A stretch of 64,000 nucleotides of DNA from an uncultured Flavobacteriaceae bacterium (GCA_947502635.1 CANNAN010000012.1:62001-126000), one strand, 5' to 3'; positions 8,035-16,452 are shown, counted from the first letter of the stretch. Numbers and translations are program-made. The notes: generated from the sequence alone by a model not told the origin.

Positions 8035-8532
8035 TCATTCATATTTCATGGCTTCATAACCAAAAGCTTTTCTAATTAAAGCTATTTGCCCTATAGCATA
8101 AGACTCTCTATCTATTAAAAATATGATTGTTCCTAACAGGTTGTTTTGTCCTATTGTTCTGGGTGTGTAAAGAGGTGATGGTGCCGCTAATTGTTCTAGT
8201 GTGATTTCTTTAAGCCGTTTTTCCAATACAGGTGTAATTCTATCCCAATCTGCTATAATTTCTTCTAAAGAAGGGTATTGCACGTCTGGGATAATAGATT
8301 TATGTCCTTCGAAGAATTCAGGAAAGGTTTGTTCCAATTCTATTCCAATGCAATTCCCCAGATTAAATCTAGTAGCAGTAAGATTGCCTGCTATCCATGA
8401 CAAATGATTTGTGAGTCCATTCATTCTGATATGTGTATGCTTAGGTTTAATGCCTTCTAGCACATTTTTGAATAGTGTATTGTGGTACCGATACTGTTCT
8501 AATAATCGATTAATGGATAGGTCTGTTGTCAT
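8035..8532 (-). CDS. DinB-like four-helix-bundle protein
   Basis: Preferred start at 8532 (MTTDLSINRLLEQYRYH), giving 165 residues. A longer frame to 8616 would place the coding region inside the operator repeat at 8568-8617 and is less likely. The helical pattern with TNHLSWIAGNLTATR near the first third and ESYAIGQIALIRKA near the end matches the DinB/YfiT-like metal-hydrolase superfamily. The second-half HxxxHxGQ motif is reduced to RESYAIGQ, so two of the usual three metal-binding histidines appear to be lost. It is first in a two-gene operon with the atypical SDR. The function is unknown; related proteins often act in stress or thiol metabolism. Confidence 0.6.
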   Translation of the reverse strand: MTTDLSINRLLEQYRYHNTLFKNVLEGIKPKHTHIRMNGLTNHLSWIAGNLTATRFNLGNCIGIELEQTFPEFFEGHKSIIPDVQYPSLEEIIADWDRITPVLEKRLKEITLEQLAAPSPLYTPRTIGQNNLLGTIIFLIDRESYAIGQIALIRKAFGYEAMKYE

Positions 8533-8567
8533 TTTAGAGGTATTAATTATTATTGTATATTTGACTG

Positions 8568-8617
8568 GTTGCAAAAAACAACTGGACAAATATATAAAAC
8601 TAATTGTTTTTTGCAAC
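8568..8617. promoter_or_regulatory. 14-bp perfect inverted repeat, candidate HxlR operator
   Basis: GTTGCAAAAAACAA (8568-8581) and TTGTTTTTTGCAAC (8604-8617) are exact reverse complements with a 22-base spacer. They lie in the intergenic region between the divergent DinB-like gene (start 8532) and the HxlR gene (start 8644). Closely related TTGCAAAA palindromes occur in the second HxlR promoter at 9668-9718, supporting an operator role. Confidence 0.65.
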
Positions 8618-8643
8618 TGGTTTTGTGATTAAATTGGTTTTGT

Positions 8644-9069
8644 ATGAAAAATTGTAAATCATATTGCCCGATAAATCAAGCTTTAGAGGTCTTTGGAGAC
8701 AAATGGACTTTATTGATTATCAGGGATATTATGTTTGATGAGAAACGCTATTTTAGAGAAATGTTGGGTTCGGATGAAAAAATAGCAAGTAATATTTTGA
8801 CCGATAGGTTGAATAAATTAGAAGAGTTTGGAATCTTGATTAAAACTAAGGATGCCCATCACAAGCAGAAAAATGTATATAGTTTAACGGATAAAGGGAT
8901 AGACTTAATGCCTGTTATGATACAGATGGCACATTGGAGTACCAAGCATAGGGAGGTTTCCGAGAAAGATAAAGCACATGTTATGGAGCTTGTTAATGGT
9001 GGACAAAAGTTACAGGATAAAATGAGTGATGCACTTCGAGAAGCATTAAAATCGGTTTCAAAAAAATAA
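8644..9069 (+). CDS. HxlR-family winged-helix transcriptional regulator
   Basis: A 141-residue protein with the hallmark N-terminus of the family: a Cys in CPI (residue 8), then ALEVFGDKWTLLIIRDI and the winged helix with LTDRLNKLEEFGI and YSLTDKG. HxlR/YodB-type regulators are dimers that often respond to electrophiles or oxidants through the conserved N-terminal Cys, which is present here. It is divergently transcribed from the DinB-SDR pair with an inverted repeat in between, so autoregulation and control of that pair are likely. It is paralogous to the protein at 9726-10163. Confidence 0.9.
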   Translation: MKNCKSYCPINQALEVFGDKWTLLIIRDIMFDEKRYFREMLGSDEKIASNILTDRLNKLEEFGILIKTKDAHHKQKNVYSLTDKGIDLMPVMIQMAHWSTKHREVSEKDKAHVMELVNGGQKLQDKMSDALREALKSVSKK

Positions 9070-9203
9070 AAGAGGGTGTTTAAAAAGCTTAGAAATTATC
9101 ATTGCGAATACAGTTAAAAAACCTCAAAATATTGATATTTAATTTTTATAAGATTCTTCATTTTCATTCAGAATGCCATTTTTTGAAGACCCTCTTTTAT
9201 TTT
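9063..9203. repeat. 15-bp perfect inverted repeat enclosing 111 bases
   Basis: AAAATAAAAGAGGGT (9063-9077) overlaps the HxlR stop codon and is the exact reverse complement of ACCCTCTTTTATTTT (9189-9203). The interior has no gene. The arms could form a long-range RNA stem ending in U-rich sequence, that is, a terminator with an enlarged loop, or they could be the ends of a small non-coding mobile element (MITE). I saw no clear flanking target duplication. Confidence 0.4.
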
Positions 9204-9278
9204 GGATTCATTACTAAAATATCATTTTAACTTAATAACATTTTAATTAAGTAAACTTGAATTCTGGTGGTTTTAATT

Positions 9279-9635
9279 TTACGGTTTTGGAAACAACCCA
9301 GTATCAAAATAGAAGCGTTGACGAGCTATCTTTCCATGATCAATATTAAAAACTTCACAACAAGGAATAGTAGCTTGTACAGGATTAATAACTTTTAGTA
9401 GGGATACATGAGTAATTGCATTTTCAGCAGTAATTAAATCTTGTGTTTCAACAGCAAATTCCATTTCAAAAGCCATTAATTTTTTAAAATAGTCTTCAGG
9501 GTTATCTGTTGAAAACATAGGACCTGTATATTTATGGTCATCAGCCATAAAATGTCTTGCTTCTGTGAAATCACCTTTATTAATAGCATTAAAAAAGCCT
9601 TTTACTACTTCAGTTGGATTCTTTTCGTTGTCCAT
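9279..9635 (-). CDS. NTF2-like/SnoaL-like small alpha+beta protein
   Basis: A 118-residue protein starting MDNEKNPTEVVKGFFNAINKGDF, a typical first helix of the NTF2/SnoaL superfamily, followed by the conserved strand pattern ending in EVFNIDHGKIARQRFYFD. Members are cone-shaped domains used as isomerases, hydrolases or ligand binders; no specific activity can be read. It is divergent from the second HxlR gene, with two TTGCAAAA palindromes in the intervening 90 bases, so it is probably that regulator's target. Confidence 0.75.
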   Translation of the reverse strand: MDNEKNPTEVVKGFFNAINKGDFTEARHFMADDHKYTGPMFSTDNPEDYFKKLMAFEMEFAVETQDLITAENAITHVSLLKVINPVQATIPCCEVFNIDHGKIARQRFYFDTGLFPKP

Positions 9636-9667
9636 TTTTAATTAAAATTTAATTGTTAAATTTACAA

Positions 9668-9718
9668 CTTGCAAAATGCAAGCTTTACAAATATAATAAT
9701 TCACTTGCAAAAAACAAG
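9668..9718. promoter_or_regulatory. Pair of CTTGCAAAA...CAAG palindromes, candidate HxlR operators
   Basis: CTTGCAAAATGCAAG (9668-9682, a perfect palindrome with a 3-base centre) and CTTGCAAAAAACAAG (9704-9718, near-palindromic) sit between the NTF2-like gene and the HxlR gene. Their spacing is 36 bases start to start. They share the TTGCAAAA core with the repeat at 8568-8617. Confidence 0.65.
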
Positions 9719-9725
9719 TCTTTTA

Positions 9726-10163
9726 ATGAGGAAAAACAAAAAACGCTCAGAATGCCCTATTAGTCGGTCTTTAGATTTATTTGGAGATAAATGGTCACTT
9801 TTAATAATTAGAGACATAGCTTTTAAGGGATTTAGATTTTATAATGAGTTTTTAGATTCTGGGGAGGGGATAGCGACTAATATGCTTTCCGATAGGTTAA
9901 AAAAATTAGAATTAAACGGCTTTATTATTAGTAAAAAATATAAAGAACTCAAAACAAAGAAAGTATACCAACTTACAGAAGAAGGTATTGGATTAATTCC
10001 TATTCTAGTGGAAATGATGGCATGGGGATTTAAAAATGATGACACATTACTTATACCAGATGACGAGGTTGGTATAGTGGATAGAATATGGAACGATAGA
10101 GAGGCCTTTTTGGAAGAAGTAATAACCTCATTAAGAAATTTTGATAGTAAAAACTACTGTTAG
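9726..10163 (+). CDS. HxlR-family winged-helix transcriptional regulator (second copy)
   Basis: From the ATG at 9726 the protein is 145 residues, with the family block ECPISRSLDLFGDKWSLLIIRDI and the winged helix LSDRLKKLELNGFI and YQLTEEG. An upstream frame beginning at 9669 would start inside the operator palindrome, so the shorter form is preferred. The conserved Cys precedes PIS as in the paralogue at 8644-9069. It is divergent from the NTF2-like gene and 62 bases upstream of the amidohydrolase on the same strand. Whether it also controls the amidohydrolase is unclear. Confidence 0.88.
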   Translation: MRKNKKRSECPISRSLDLFGDKWSLLIIRDIAFKGFRFYNEFLDSGEGIATNMLSDRLKKLELNGFIISKKYKELKTKKVYQLTEEGIGLIPILVEMMAWGFKNDDTLLIPDDEVGIVDRIWNDREAFLEEVITSLRNFDSKNYC

Positions 10164-10225
10164 ATAAATTGGATTTAGCATTTTAAAATTTCACCATAAT
10201 CTAAGATATAAAGAAAAAACATCTT

Positions 10226-10969
10226 ATGAAAATATTTGATTCTCACTTTCATATTATAAATCCTAATTATCCCTTGTTTGAAAATAACGGTTATCTACCA
10301 CCAAATTTTACGATTGCGGATTATCAGGAAAGTGTAAAAGATTTAGATATAAAAGGAGGTGCGGTGGTGTCTGGCTCATTTCAAGCTTTTGACCAGAGGT
10401 ATTTGGTGGATGCACTTAAAAAACTAGGAAAAAACTTTATTGGAGTGGCTAACATACCAATTGATATTAAGAGAAGTGAGTTGGAAGTCTTAAACGCATC
10501 TAACATTGTAGCAGTTAGGTTTAATTTAAAGCGTGGAGGTTCTGAAGGCATTGAAAATATGGAAAAGCTTTCAAGGCAATTATTTGATGACTACGGTTGG
10601 CACACCGAACTATATGTAGATAGTGATAGCCTAAAAGAACTAAAACCTAAACTATTGAACTTACATCGTTTTTCTATTGACCATTTGGGACTTTCTAAAA
10701 GAGGGTTAACAGATTTATTCTATTGGGCAGAAAAGGGTGTTAAGATAAAAGCAACTGGATTTGGAAGAATCGATTTTAATCCTATATTAGCTATGAAAAA
10801 AATTTATGAAATCAATCCAGATTCACTTATGTTTGGAACAGATTTACCTTCAACAAGGGCCCAAATCCCATTTTCTATACGTGATGTCGATTTAATCAAA
10901 AACAATTTTACCATAGCAGAGCAGAAGAAGATATTTTTTGAAAATGCTTATAGATGGTATACTAAATAA
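10226..10969 (+). CDS. Amidohydrolase-superfamily TIM-barrel hydrolase (amidohydro-2 type)
   Basis: A 247-residue protein opening with the metal-binding HxH motif (His7, His9 in DSHFHI), with later candidate ligands His126 and His153 and the catalytic Asp206 in FGTDLPS. This arrangement matches the amidohydrolase-2 group (decarboxylases, lactonases and 2-pyrone-4,6-dicarboxylate hydrolase relatives). It is slightly shorter than most members. Neighbours are an HxlR regulator upstream and a HAD phosphatase downstream, which do not identify the substrate. Confidence 0.8.
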   Translation: MKIFDSHFHIINPNYPLFENNGYLPPNFTIADYQESVKDLDIKGGAVVSGSFQAFDQRYLVDALKKLGKNFIGVANIPIDIKRSELEVLNASNIVAVRFNLKRGGSEGIENMEKLSRQLFDDYGWHTELYVDSDSLKELKPKLLNLHRFSIDHLGLSKRGLTDLFYWAEKGVKIKATGFGRIDFNPILAMKKIYEINPDSLMFGTDLPSTRAQIPFSIRDVDLIKNNFTIAEQKKIFFENAYRWYTK

Positions 10970-11082
10970 AAAACGATAAACCTGATTGAAACTTAAACCT
11001 GTCAAAATGATTTTTAGTTTTTCTCGGATTCATTTTATGGGGTATACAAAATCTTTATTTCACTATAAATAAAACCTAAAGA

Positions 11083-11751
11083 ATGAAAATTGAAAACGCA
11101 GTAATTTTTGATATGGATGGTATTATAATAGATTCCGAACCTTTGTGGAAACAGGCAGAAAAAGAAGTTTTTAGTGCTATTGGTGTTCAAATAAAGGAAG
11201 AGTTGGCAAATATTACTGCTTCGCTAACAACAAAAGAAGTAACTAAATATTGGTATAACTATATGCCATGGAAAGGTAAGTCGTTAGATAAAGTTGAAAA
11301 TGAAGTTATTGATTTAGTTGGTCATTTAATAAAAAGAGACGGGAAAGCTATTGAAGGAATAAAAGAATTGTTAGATTTTTTCCAACAAAAAGAATTCAAG
11401 ATTGGGCTAGCCACTAATTCACCCTTTAAACTCATTCCAGTTGTATTAAACAAAATAGGAATAGCAGATTATTTTGATGTGATTTCATCGTCAGAATTTG
11501 AAGAAGAAGGGAAGCCTAATCCTGCAGTCTACTTAACAACGGCTAAAAAGCTAAATATAAAACCTGAAAACTGTATTGTATTTGAAGATTCTTTATCGGG
11601 AGTAACTGCTGCAAAAAAAGCCCATATGAAAACTGTTGCTTTATGTCCTAAAGGTGAATTTGAAACAGAAAAGTACGATTTAGCCGATTTAAAATTAACA
11701 GCGTTGAATAGCTTTAAGAATGGTTATCTTAAATCTCTTTTACTAAATTAA
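11083..11751 (+). CDS. HAD-superfamily sugar phosphatase, HxpB/beta-phosphoglucomutase-like
   Basis: A 222-residue class-I HAD hydrolase with motif I VIFDMDGIIIDSEPLW (nucleophile Asp10, Asp12), motif II ATNSP (Ser/Thr), Lys in GKPNP and motif IV FEDSLSG. The cap-domain position and the EPLW/PW pattern (YMPWKGKS) resemble Escherichia coli hexitol phosphatase B/2-deoxyglucose-6-phosphatase. The likely reaction is dephosphorylation of a hexose or hexitol phosphate in the cytoplasm. The phosphomutase alternative is less likely but not excluded. It is transcribed alone; the next gene is convergent. Confidence 0.85.
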   Translation: MKIENAVIFDMDGIIIDSEPLWKQAEKEVFSAIGVQIKEELANITASLTTKEVTKYWYNYMPWKGKSLDKVENEVIDLVGHLIKRDGKAIEGIKELLDFFQQKEFKIGLATNSPFKLIPVVLNKIGIADYFDVISSSEFEEEGKPNPAVYLTTAKKLNIKPENCIVFEDSLSGVTAAKKAHMKTVALCPKGEFETEKYDLADLKLTALNSFKNGYLKSLLLN

Positions 11752-11809
11752 GTAATAAGTTTCGTTCTATTTTATCTGTGAATCATCTGAAACATAAATA
11801 GGAACATTT

Positions 11810-12631
11810 TTATAGTATGTTTTCCCAATTATCAAGTAATTCCTCGCAGGTTTTGTTAAACTTTTTTTTCATTAAAGGATAGATTAAAATATTATAAATT
11901 TTCTGTTTAAATACAAAATCAAAGACCATAGTAATTTTGGTTTCATGTTTAGAGACTGTTTCTACTTTCCAGGTGCCTTTTAGAAATTTTAAGGGGAAAG
12001 GATAATCTTTAGCATCTGTATTAACTTGAAATTCATATTGTTCCCCTTCTTTCCATAAAGTAGCTACTTCTGTCCAGCTGCCTGTTTTATGAGTACAACT
12101 TCTAACCATGTCTTTACCTTTACCAGATATAATAGTTACGCTCTCAATATTAGGAGCCACATTATGATAATTAGAGACATCTGAAATGACTTTCCATGTG
12201 TTTTCCTTTGTGGCATTTATAATTCTTTCATAAGTTAAGCGTTTAAGTCCTTCGTTGTTTATAGTATCAATTTTACCAAGACCTATACTTTGCCCGATAC
12301 CAAAAGCCAGAACAATAAACGAAACAGTAGCTATTATTTGATAGCCAGGAACAGAAAGATTGAATGGTTTTATAAGGACTATTACTAAACTAGCCAATAC
12401 CCATATAAAATCCTGAATTATAATGTAGAAAACAGCATGAGGCTTTGGATTTCTAATTTCAACGATTATAGAATATGAAAAGTAGAGGAGTCCCAATCCG
12501 ATAATCCAAAAAATGGTTGGGTTTTGTTTCCCAAACCAGGTTGCTATAGCATTGTGAAATAAAATAAGAGACAGGCCCGTAGCGAATGAAAAAATAGCAT
12601 TGCTAACTAATGTAATTTGTAAAAAGCTCAT
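11810..12631 (-). CDS. Membrane protein with C-terminal SRPBCC (START-like/polyketide-cyclase) domain
   Basis: A 273-residue fusion. Residues 1-125 hold about four hydrophobic helices (around 8-25, 40-58, 66-86 and 98-118). Residues 135-273 match an SRPBCC domain, beginning YERIINATKENTWKVISDVSNYHNVAPN and ending in a long helix. SRPBCC domains bind lipids or other hydrophobic ligands. It is the last gene of a minus-strand run containing cydA, cydB, a small membrane protein and a Crp-type regulator (56-base gap to the latter). The combination suggests a membrane or redox stress role, but no function is established. Confidence 0.65.
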   Translation of the reverse strand: MSFLQITLVSNAIFSFATGLSLILFHNAIATWFGKQNPTIFWIIGLGLLYFSYSIIVEIRNPKPHAVFYIIIQDFIWVLASLVIVLIKPFNLSVPGYQIIATVSFIVLAFGIGQSIGLGKIDTINNEGLKRLTYERIINATKENTWKVISDVSNYHNVAPNIESVTIISGKGKDMVRSCTHKTGSWTEVATLWKEGEQYEFQVNTDAKDYPFPLKFLKGTWKVETVSKHETKITMVFDFVFKQKIYNILIYPLMKKKFNKTCEELLDNWENIL

Positions 12632-12687
12632 GATATATTGTTTTTTACAAATGTCTTATGACTTACATGAATCTCTCTTGATAAATG

Positions 12688-13266
12688 TTAAGAATTTGAC
12701 TGTGCTAATTTATTTCTTAACCTGCTTAATGATTCTGGTGTAATGCCAAGCATAGAAGCAATGTGCTGAAGGGGTACATGATTAAAAAGAGCTGGGTCTT
12801 CTTTGAGTAATGTTTCAAATCTTTGCTGTGCAGTGGTGTGTAATTGCGCAAACATACTACGTTCTAGTAAAGCAAAAGAGTGTGCCAGTAATACATTATC
12901 GAACTCTAACCATTTGGGCTGTTCCTTACACAATTTAAAATGATTCTCTCTGTTAATCACATAGAGCGTACAGTCGGTTAATGCTTGAATGTTCCAATAA
13001 TTTTCAGATTCGAATATAAAACTGGAAAGCGAAGTAATAAACTTGCCACTGGTACCAATCCAAAAGGTAATTTCTTTGCCTTGGGCGATGTCATACATTC
13101 TTAAATATCCCGACTCAATAAAGGCCATTTGTCTGCAGATTTTTCCTGATTCTAAAAAAAAGTCTCCTTTCTTTATTTTTTTTATTTCAAAAGCAGAAAT
13201 TATGGAATCTAAGGCACTATCAGCGATACTAATAGTTTCTGAAATACAGTTTTTTAATGGCTCCAT
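12688..13266 (-). CDS. Crp/Fnr-family transcriptional regulator
   Basis: A 192-residue protein with an N-terminal cyclic-nucleotide-binding-like beta-roll (residues ~10-120, KKGDFFLESGKICRQMAFIESGYLRMYD) and a shortened C-terminal winged helix (VPLQHIASMLGITPESLSRLRNKL). No Fnr-type cysteine cluster is apparent, so it is probably not an iron-sulfur oxygen sensor. Such short Crp-like regulators are common in Bacteroidota. It lies between a small membrane protein downstream of cydAB and the SRPBCC protein, and may regulate this cluster. Confidence 0.85.
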   Translation of the reverse strand: MEPLKNCISETISIADSALDSIISAFEIKKIKKGDFFLESGKICRQMAFIESGYLRMYDIAQGKEITFWIGTSGKFITSLSSFIFESENYWNIQALTDCTLYVINRENHFKLCKEQPKWLEFDNVLLAHSFALLERSMFAQLHTTAQQRFETLLKEDPALFNHVPLQHIASMLGITPESLSRLRNKLAQSNS

Positions 13267-13308
13267 TTTTAATTATAGTTATTGTTTTTTACCTAATAAT
13301 ATTTATGC

Positions 13309-13605
13309 TTAATAATTCATTTTACTTTTTAATTTGTGAATTAAAATGACAGCAATAACGCCCCCAATAAAGGAAATAAAGAGGTTTAAAGTAAGCAGAC
13401 CAAAATGAACATCTCCCAATTGCATTATTGATTTAGGGTCAAAGCCTAATCTTCCCAGAGATTTTATTAAAAGAATGCTTCCAAAAACACCAGCAATTGT
13501 ATTGCCAATAGTTCCTAAAGTGTAAGTCTTTAAAATATATCCCGAAATATGAGCGCCTATAATTCCAAAGACAATGCTTATTAGAGAAATTAAAGTATCT
13601 GTCAT
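13309..13605 (-). CDS. Small membrane protein of unknown function
   Basis: A 98-residue protein with hydrophobic helices at about 5-28, 30-48 and 68-90 and glycine-rich packing motifs (GIIGAHISGYI, GNTIAGVFGS). It loosely recalls the GlsB/YeaQ transglycosylase-associated membrane family, but I cannot confirm this. It starts 12 bases after cydB ends and is probably co-transcribed with cydAB. It is too long to be a CydX-type subunit. Confidence 0.6.
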   Translation of the reverse strand: MTDTLISLISIVFGIIGAHISGYILKTYTLGTIGNTIAGVFGSILLIKSLGRLGFDPKSIMQLGDVHFGLLTLNLFISFIGGVIAVILIHKLKSKMNY

Positions 13606-13617
13606 TAGGTTTATGTG

Positions 13618-14691
13618 TTAATGACCATAATCCATATGATCAATTTTTCCTCCCATGAGTCTTTTCTGGATAATCATATAAACGAATAGAAGAATAAAAC
13701 CGATAATTCCCCAGTTAAGAGCAACAGATAATCCATATTCAGACGTCGAAGTATTGTAAATAGTTAATGATTCATTAATTGTATTGTTGGAAGGTAGCAT
13801 GGCAGGGAATATGGAAGCCAAAGACGAGGAGATGCCTCCAAGTATAAGTAACGAAGAACAAATAAAGCCATAAATGTCCTTTTTTAGCTTTTTAATAAAA
13901 AACAACCCGACTAACCCAGAGATATAAATCATGGGAAATACTATTAAATAAGGGGTTTTACTAAAATTATCTAAAGAACTAGGGTTAATAGTCTGCCAAA
14001 CAATTAAAGAAAATATGGTTAATACGGTTAGTGCTATATTTAATCTGAAAATGACTGTTTTAAGTTGGTTGTTTATAGAAGCATTGGTTTTTAAAATAAT
14101 CCAATTAGCACCGTGAATAGCCAAAGTAACCAGAGTAATGAGACCAATAATGATTGTAAACCAATCGATCACTCCAGGGGATTCGCTTAATGGACTAAAA
14201 TTAGAACTCCATAAAGGCAAGAAAAAGTAATGTCCCTCATATATAGAAACACCGTTTTCGACGCCTCCTAAATTAACACCCCTTACAATATTACCCAAAG
14301 CAATACCAAAAAATAATGCTAATAAAAGGCTTGAAACTCCAAAAGCCTTATCCCAGATATCTTTCCACATTTGATAGTCAAACTGACCTCTAAATTCCAA
14401 CCCAATAGCTCTGAATATAATTAACCACAAAACAATGATTAAAGGCAGGTAAAAACCACTAAAAACAGAGGCGTAGAATGTTGGAAAAGCCATGAAAAGC
14501 ATCCCGCCAGCGGCAACAAGCCAAACCTCGTTAGAATCCCAGAATAATCCAGCAGATTTGGTAATAACCTCTTTGTCTTTTTCTGTTTTAGCAAAAAATA
14601 AATGAATAATACCAGCACCAAAATCATAACCATCTAATACAAAGAATACGACTAAAACTATTGCTATTATAATGAACCAAAATATTTCCAT
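13618..14691 (-). CDS. cydB: Cytochrome bd ubiquinol oxidase subunit II
   Basis: A 357-residue, multi-helix membrane protein that opens with a hydrophobic segment and the conserved LDGYDFGAGIIHLFFAKTEKDKE motif. This is followed by the GLFWDSNEVWLVAAGGMLFMAFPTFYA block diagnostic of CydB. Together with CydA it forms the high-affinity quinol:O2 oxidoreductase of the inner membrane, used at low oxygen or under nitrosative or sulfide stress. It lies three bases downstream of cydA. The length is normal for the family. Confidence 0.95.
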   Translation of the reverse strand: MEIFWFIIIAIVLVVFFVLDGYDFGAGIIHLFFAKTEKDKEVITKSAGLFWDSNEVWLVAAGGMLFMAFPTFYASVFSGFYLPLIIVLWLIIFRAIGLEFRGQFDYQMWKDIWDKAFGVSSLLLALFFGIALGNIVRGVNLGGVENGVSIYEGHYFFLPLWSSNFSPLSESPGVIDWFTIIIGLITLVTLAIHGANWIILKTNASINNQLKTVIFRLNIALTVLTIFSLIVWQTINPSSLDNFSKTPYLIVFPMIYISGLVGLFFIKKLKKDIYGFICSSLLILGGISSSLASIFPAMLPSNNTINESLTIYNTSTSEYGLSVALNWGIIGFILLFVYMIIQKRLMGGKIDHMDYGH

Positions 14692-14694
14692 AAC

Positions 14695-16026
14695 TTAATG
14701 TGTTTCAGGTTTAGGACCTTGATGAATTGTCTTGCCAACTAATATTAAAAATAATAGGCCAAGTAGCAGATATATAGCAACAAAACCTAATAAGGTAAAC
14801 AATGTATTTCCTGAAGAAACCGTAGGTGAAATCCCTTCACTCGTTTTTAGTAAGCCATAAACTAAGTAGGGTTGTCTACCCAGTTCTGCAACATACCAGC
14901 CCGTAATATTGGCGATATAGGGAAATGGCACTAAAAACATAATGATCCAAAGCAAGGGCTTCATATTAAATAATTTTCTACGCCATAAAAAGAATACAGC
15001 TAATGCCATGACACCAATAAAAATAGTCCCCAAACCAACCATGATATGATACGAGTAATAAAGCGCGGGAATATTATCTGGGAGTTCTTCTTTTTCAAAT
15101 TTATCCATTCCTGGAATCTGCTTATCCCATTTTTGGTAGGTTAAAAAACTTAATACATTTGGAACAGCGATTTTATTATCTAATTTTTTTTCAACCATAT
15201 TGGGTTGGCCTATTAGTACAATTTCGGCACCAGCTTCTTCTGTTTCAAAAATACCTTCCATTGCAGCGAATGATGCAGGTTGGTATTTTGCCACATTTTT
15301 AGCATTCCAATCTCCTGTAGGAAACGCTAAGAGAATACTTGAAATCAATCCAAATACAATACCTGTTTTTAAAAGTAGTTTCCCGTATTCTAAATTTTTG
15401 TTTCTTAAAATGTAAAAGGCACCAATACTGGCAACTACAAAAGACGAGGTTACAACAGATGCAAATTGATTATGCAGAAAGGCAGGAAGGAGCCATGGGT
15501 TCGTGAAAAGGGCTGAGAAGTTTTCTAAAACAAATTTACCATTATCTAATATTTCGTAGCCTACAGGATGCTGCATCCAGGCATTGGTAGCTAATATAAA
15601 CCAACCACTTCCCCAGGAGCCCAGGAAAACCAAAAAGCCCGTTAGGAAATGTAATTTTTGTCCCATGAGTTTCTCTCCGAAAATAAAAAGAGCTAAGAAA
15701 GAAGACTCTAAGAAGAAGGAAAACATCCCTTCCATGGCTAATGTCTGACCTATAATACTACCTGTGAGTTCTGAAAATTTAGCCCAATTGGTTCCAAATT
15801 GAAATTCCATAGGAATTCCAGTAATAACACCCATTGTAAAATTAACAGCAAAAATCTTCATTAAAAATTTTGCTATATCATTATATTTTTCAACTTTTTT
15901 AATTAAATATTTCCCCTTGAAATAGACTATTATTAACGATAAGCCCATGGTTAATTGTGGAAATATATAATGGAAAGTGATAGTAAATGCAAATTGCAAT
16001 CTATCATAAAAAATCATGTCTTCCAT
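14695..16026 (-). CDS. cydA: Cytochrome bd ubiquinol oxidase subunit I
   Basis: A 443-residue subunit I. Visible are the N-terminal haem ligand His19 in TITFHYIFPQLTMG, the EFQFGTNWAKFSELTG motif, the LATNAWMQHPVG block and the GWYVAELGRQP motif of the quinol site region. At ~440 residues it belongs to the group with a shortened Q-loop, unlike the ~520-residue E. coli protein. A second in-frame Met lies three codons after the chosen start. It is first gene of the cydAB cluster; the promoter should lie in the 16027-16430 region. Confidence 0.95.
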   Translation of the reverse strand: MEDMIFYDRLQFAFTITFHYIFPQLTMGLSLIIVYFKGKYLIKKVEKYNDIAKFLMKIFAVNFTMGVITGIPMEFQFGTNWAKFSELTGSIIGQTLAMEGMFSFFLESSFLALFIFGEKLMGQKLHFLTGFLVFLGSWGSGWFILATNAWMQHPVGYEILDNGKFVLENFSALFTNPWLLPAFLHNQFASVVTSSFVVASIGAFYILRNKNLEYGKLLLKTGIVFGLISSILLAFPTGDWNAKNVAKYQPASFAAMEGIFETEEAGAEIVLIGQPNMVEKKLDNKIAVPNVLSFLTYQKWDKQIPGMDKFEKEELPDNIPALYYSYHIMVGLGTIFIGVMALAVFFLWRRKLFNMKPLLWIIMFLVPFPYIANITGWYVAELGRQPYLVYGLLKTSEGISPTVSSGNTLFTLLGFVAIYLLLGLLFLILVGKTIHQGPKPETH

Positions 16027-16436
16027 TTTATTAGCTTTTTAAGAAATTGAAGGAATCAGAATATGAAAAATAGCGCAGAGGAGAGGTCTTAATTTTAGGA
16101 TTTAGCACAAACAAAATTTTTAAAATTTATAGCGTTAATTTCACGCTGTAAAGATAACCAAATTTGAAAAGTTTTTAGTCATTTAAAAGAAATAAAAACA
16201 GGCATTTTACTCGTGATTGTTTCTTGTTTTTACAACGTTGTATTTCGTTTTTTTATACTGAGTTATGGCGATTTATTTTAGAATTGTAAAAGCAGTTTTT
16301 CTTGATAAGGATTAAATTTAAGGAACTTATTCGATGCGTTTATTCAACGTATTCTAGATTCAAAGTCATCATAATTGTGCAAACATAGGTTAAGGTTCGA
16401 AAGGCTATAGTTTTCTATATTTTTAGTTCGTAAATA

Positions 16437-16452
16437 CCCCTGTATTCGGGGG
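16437..16452. promoter_or_regulatory. CCCCTGTATTCGGGGG palindrome, candidate response-regulator site 1
   Basis: Imperfect inverted repeat centred about 34 bases upstream of the -7 box of the kinase/regulator operon. It shares the CCC-TGTWTTCRGGG core with sites at 19371-19384 and 20587-20602, suggesting autoregulation by the NarL-type regulator encoded at 18605-19249. Confidence 0.5.

Noticed and set aside
8533-8616. N-terminal extension of the DinB-like protein to 8616
   Set aside because: It would place the coding start inside the perfect inverted repeat of the divergent promoter and adds residues with no family support.
9669-9725. Longer start for the second HxlR protein
   Set aside because: The start would lie inside the operator palindrome; the ATG at 9726 gives a protein collinear with the paralogue at 8644.
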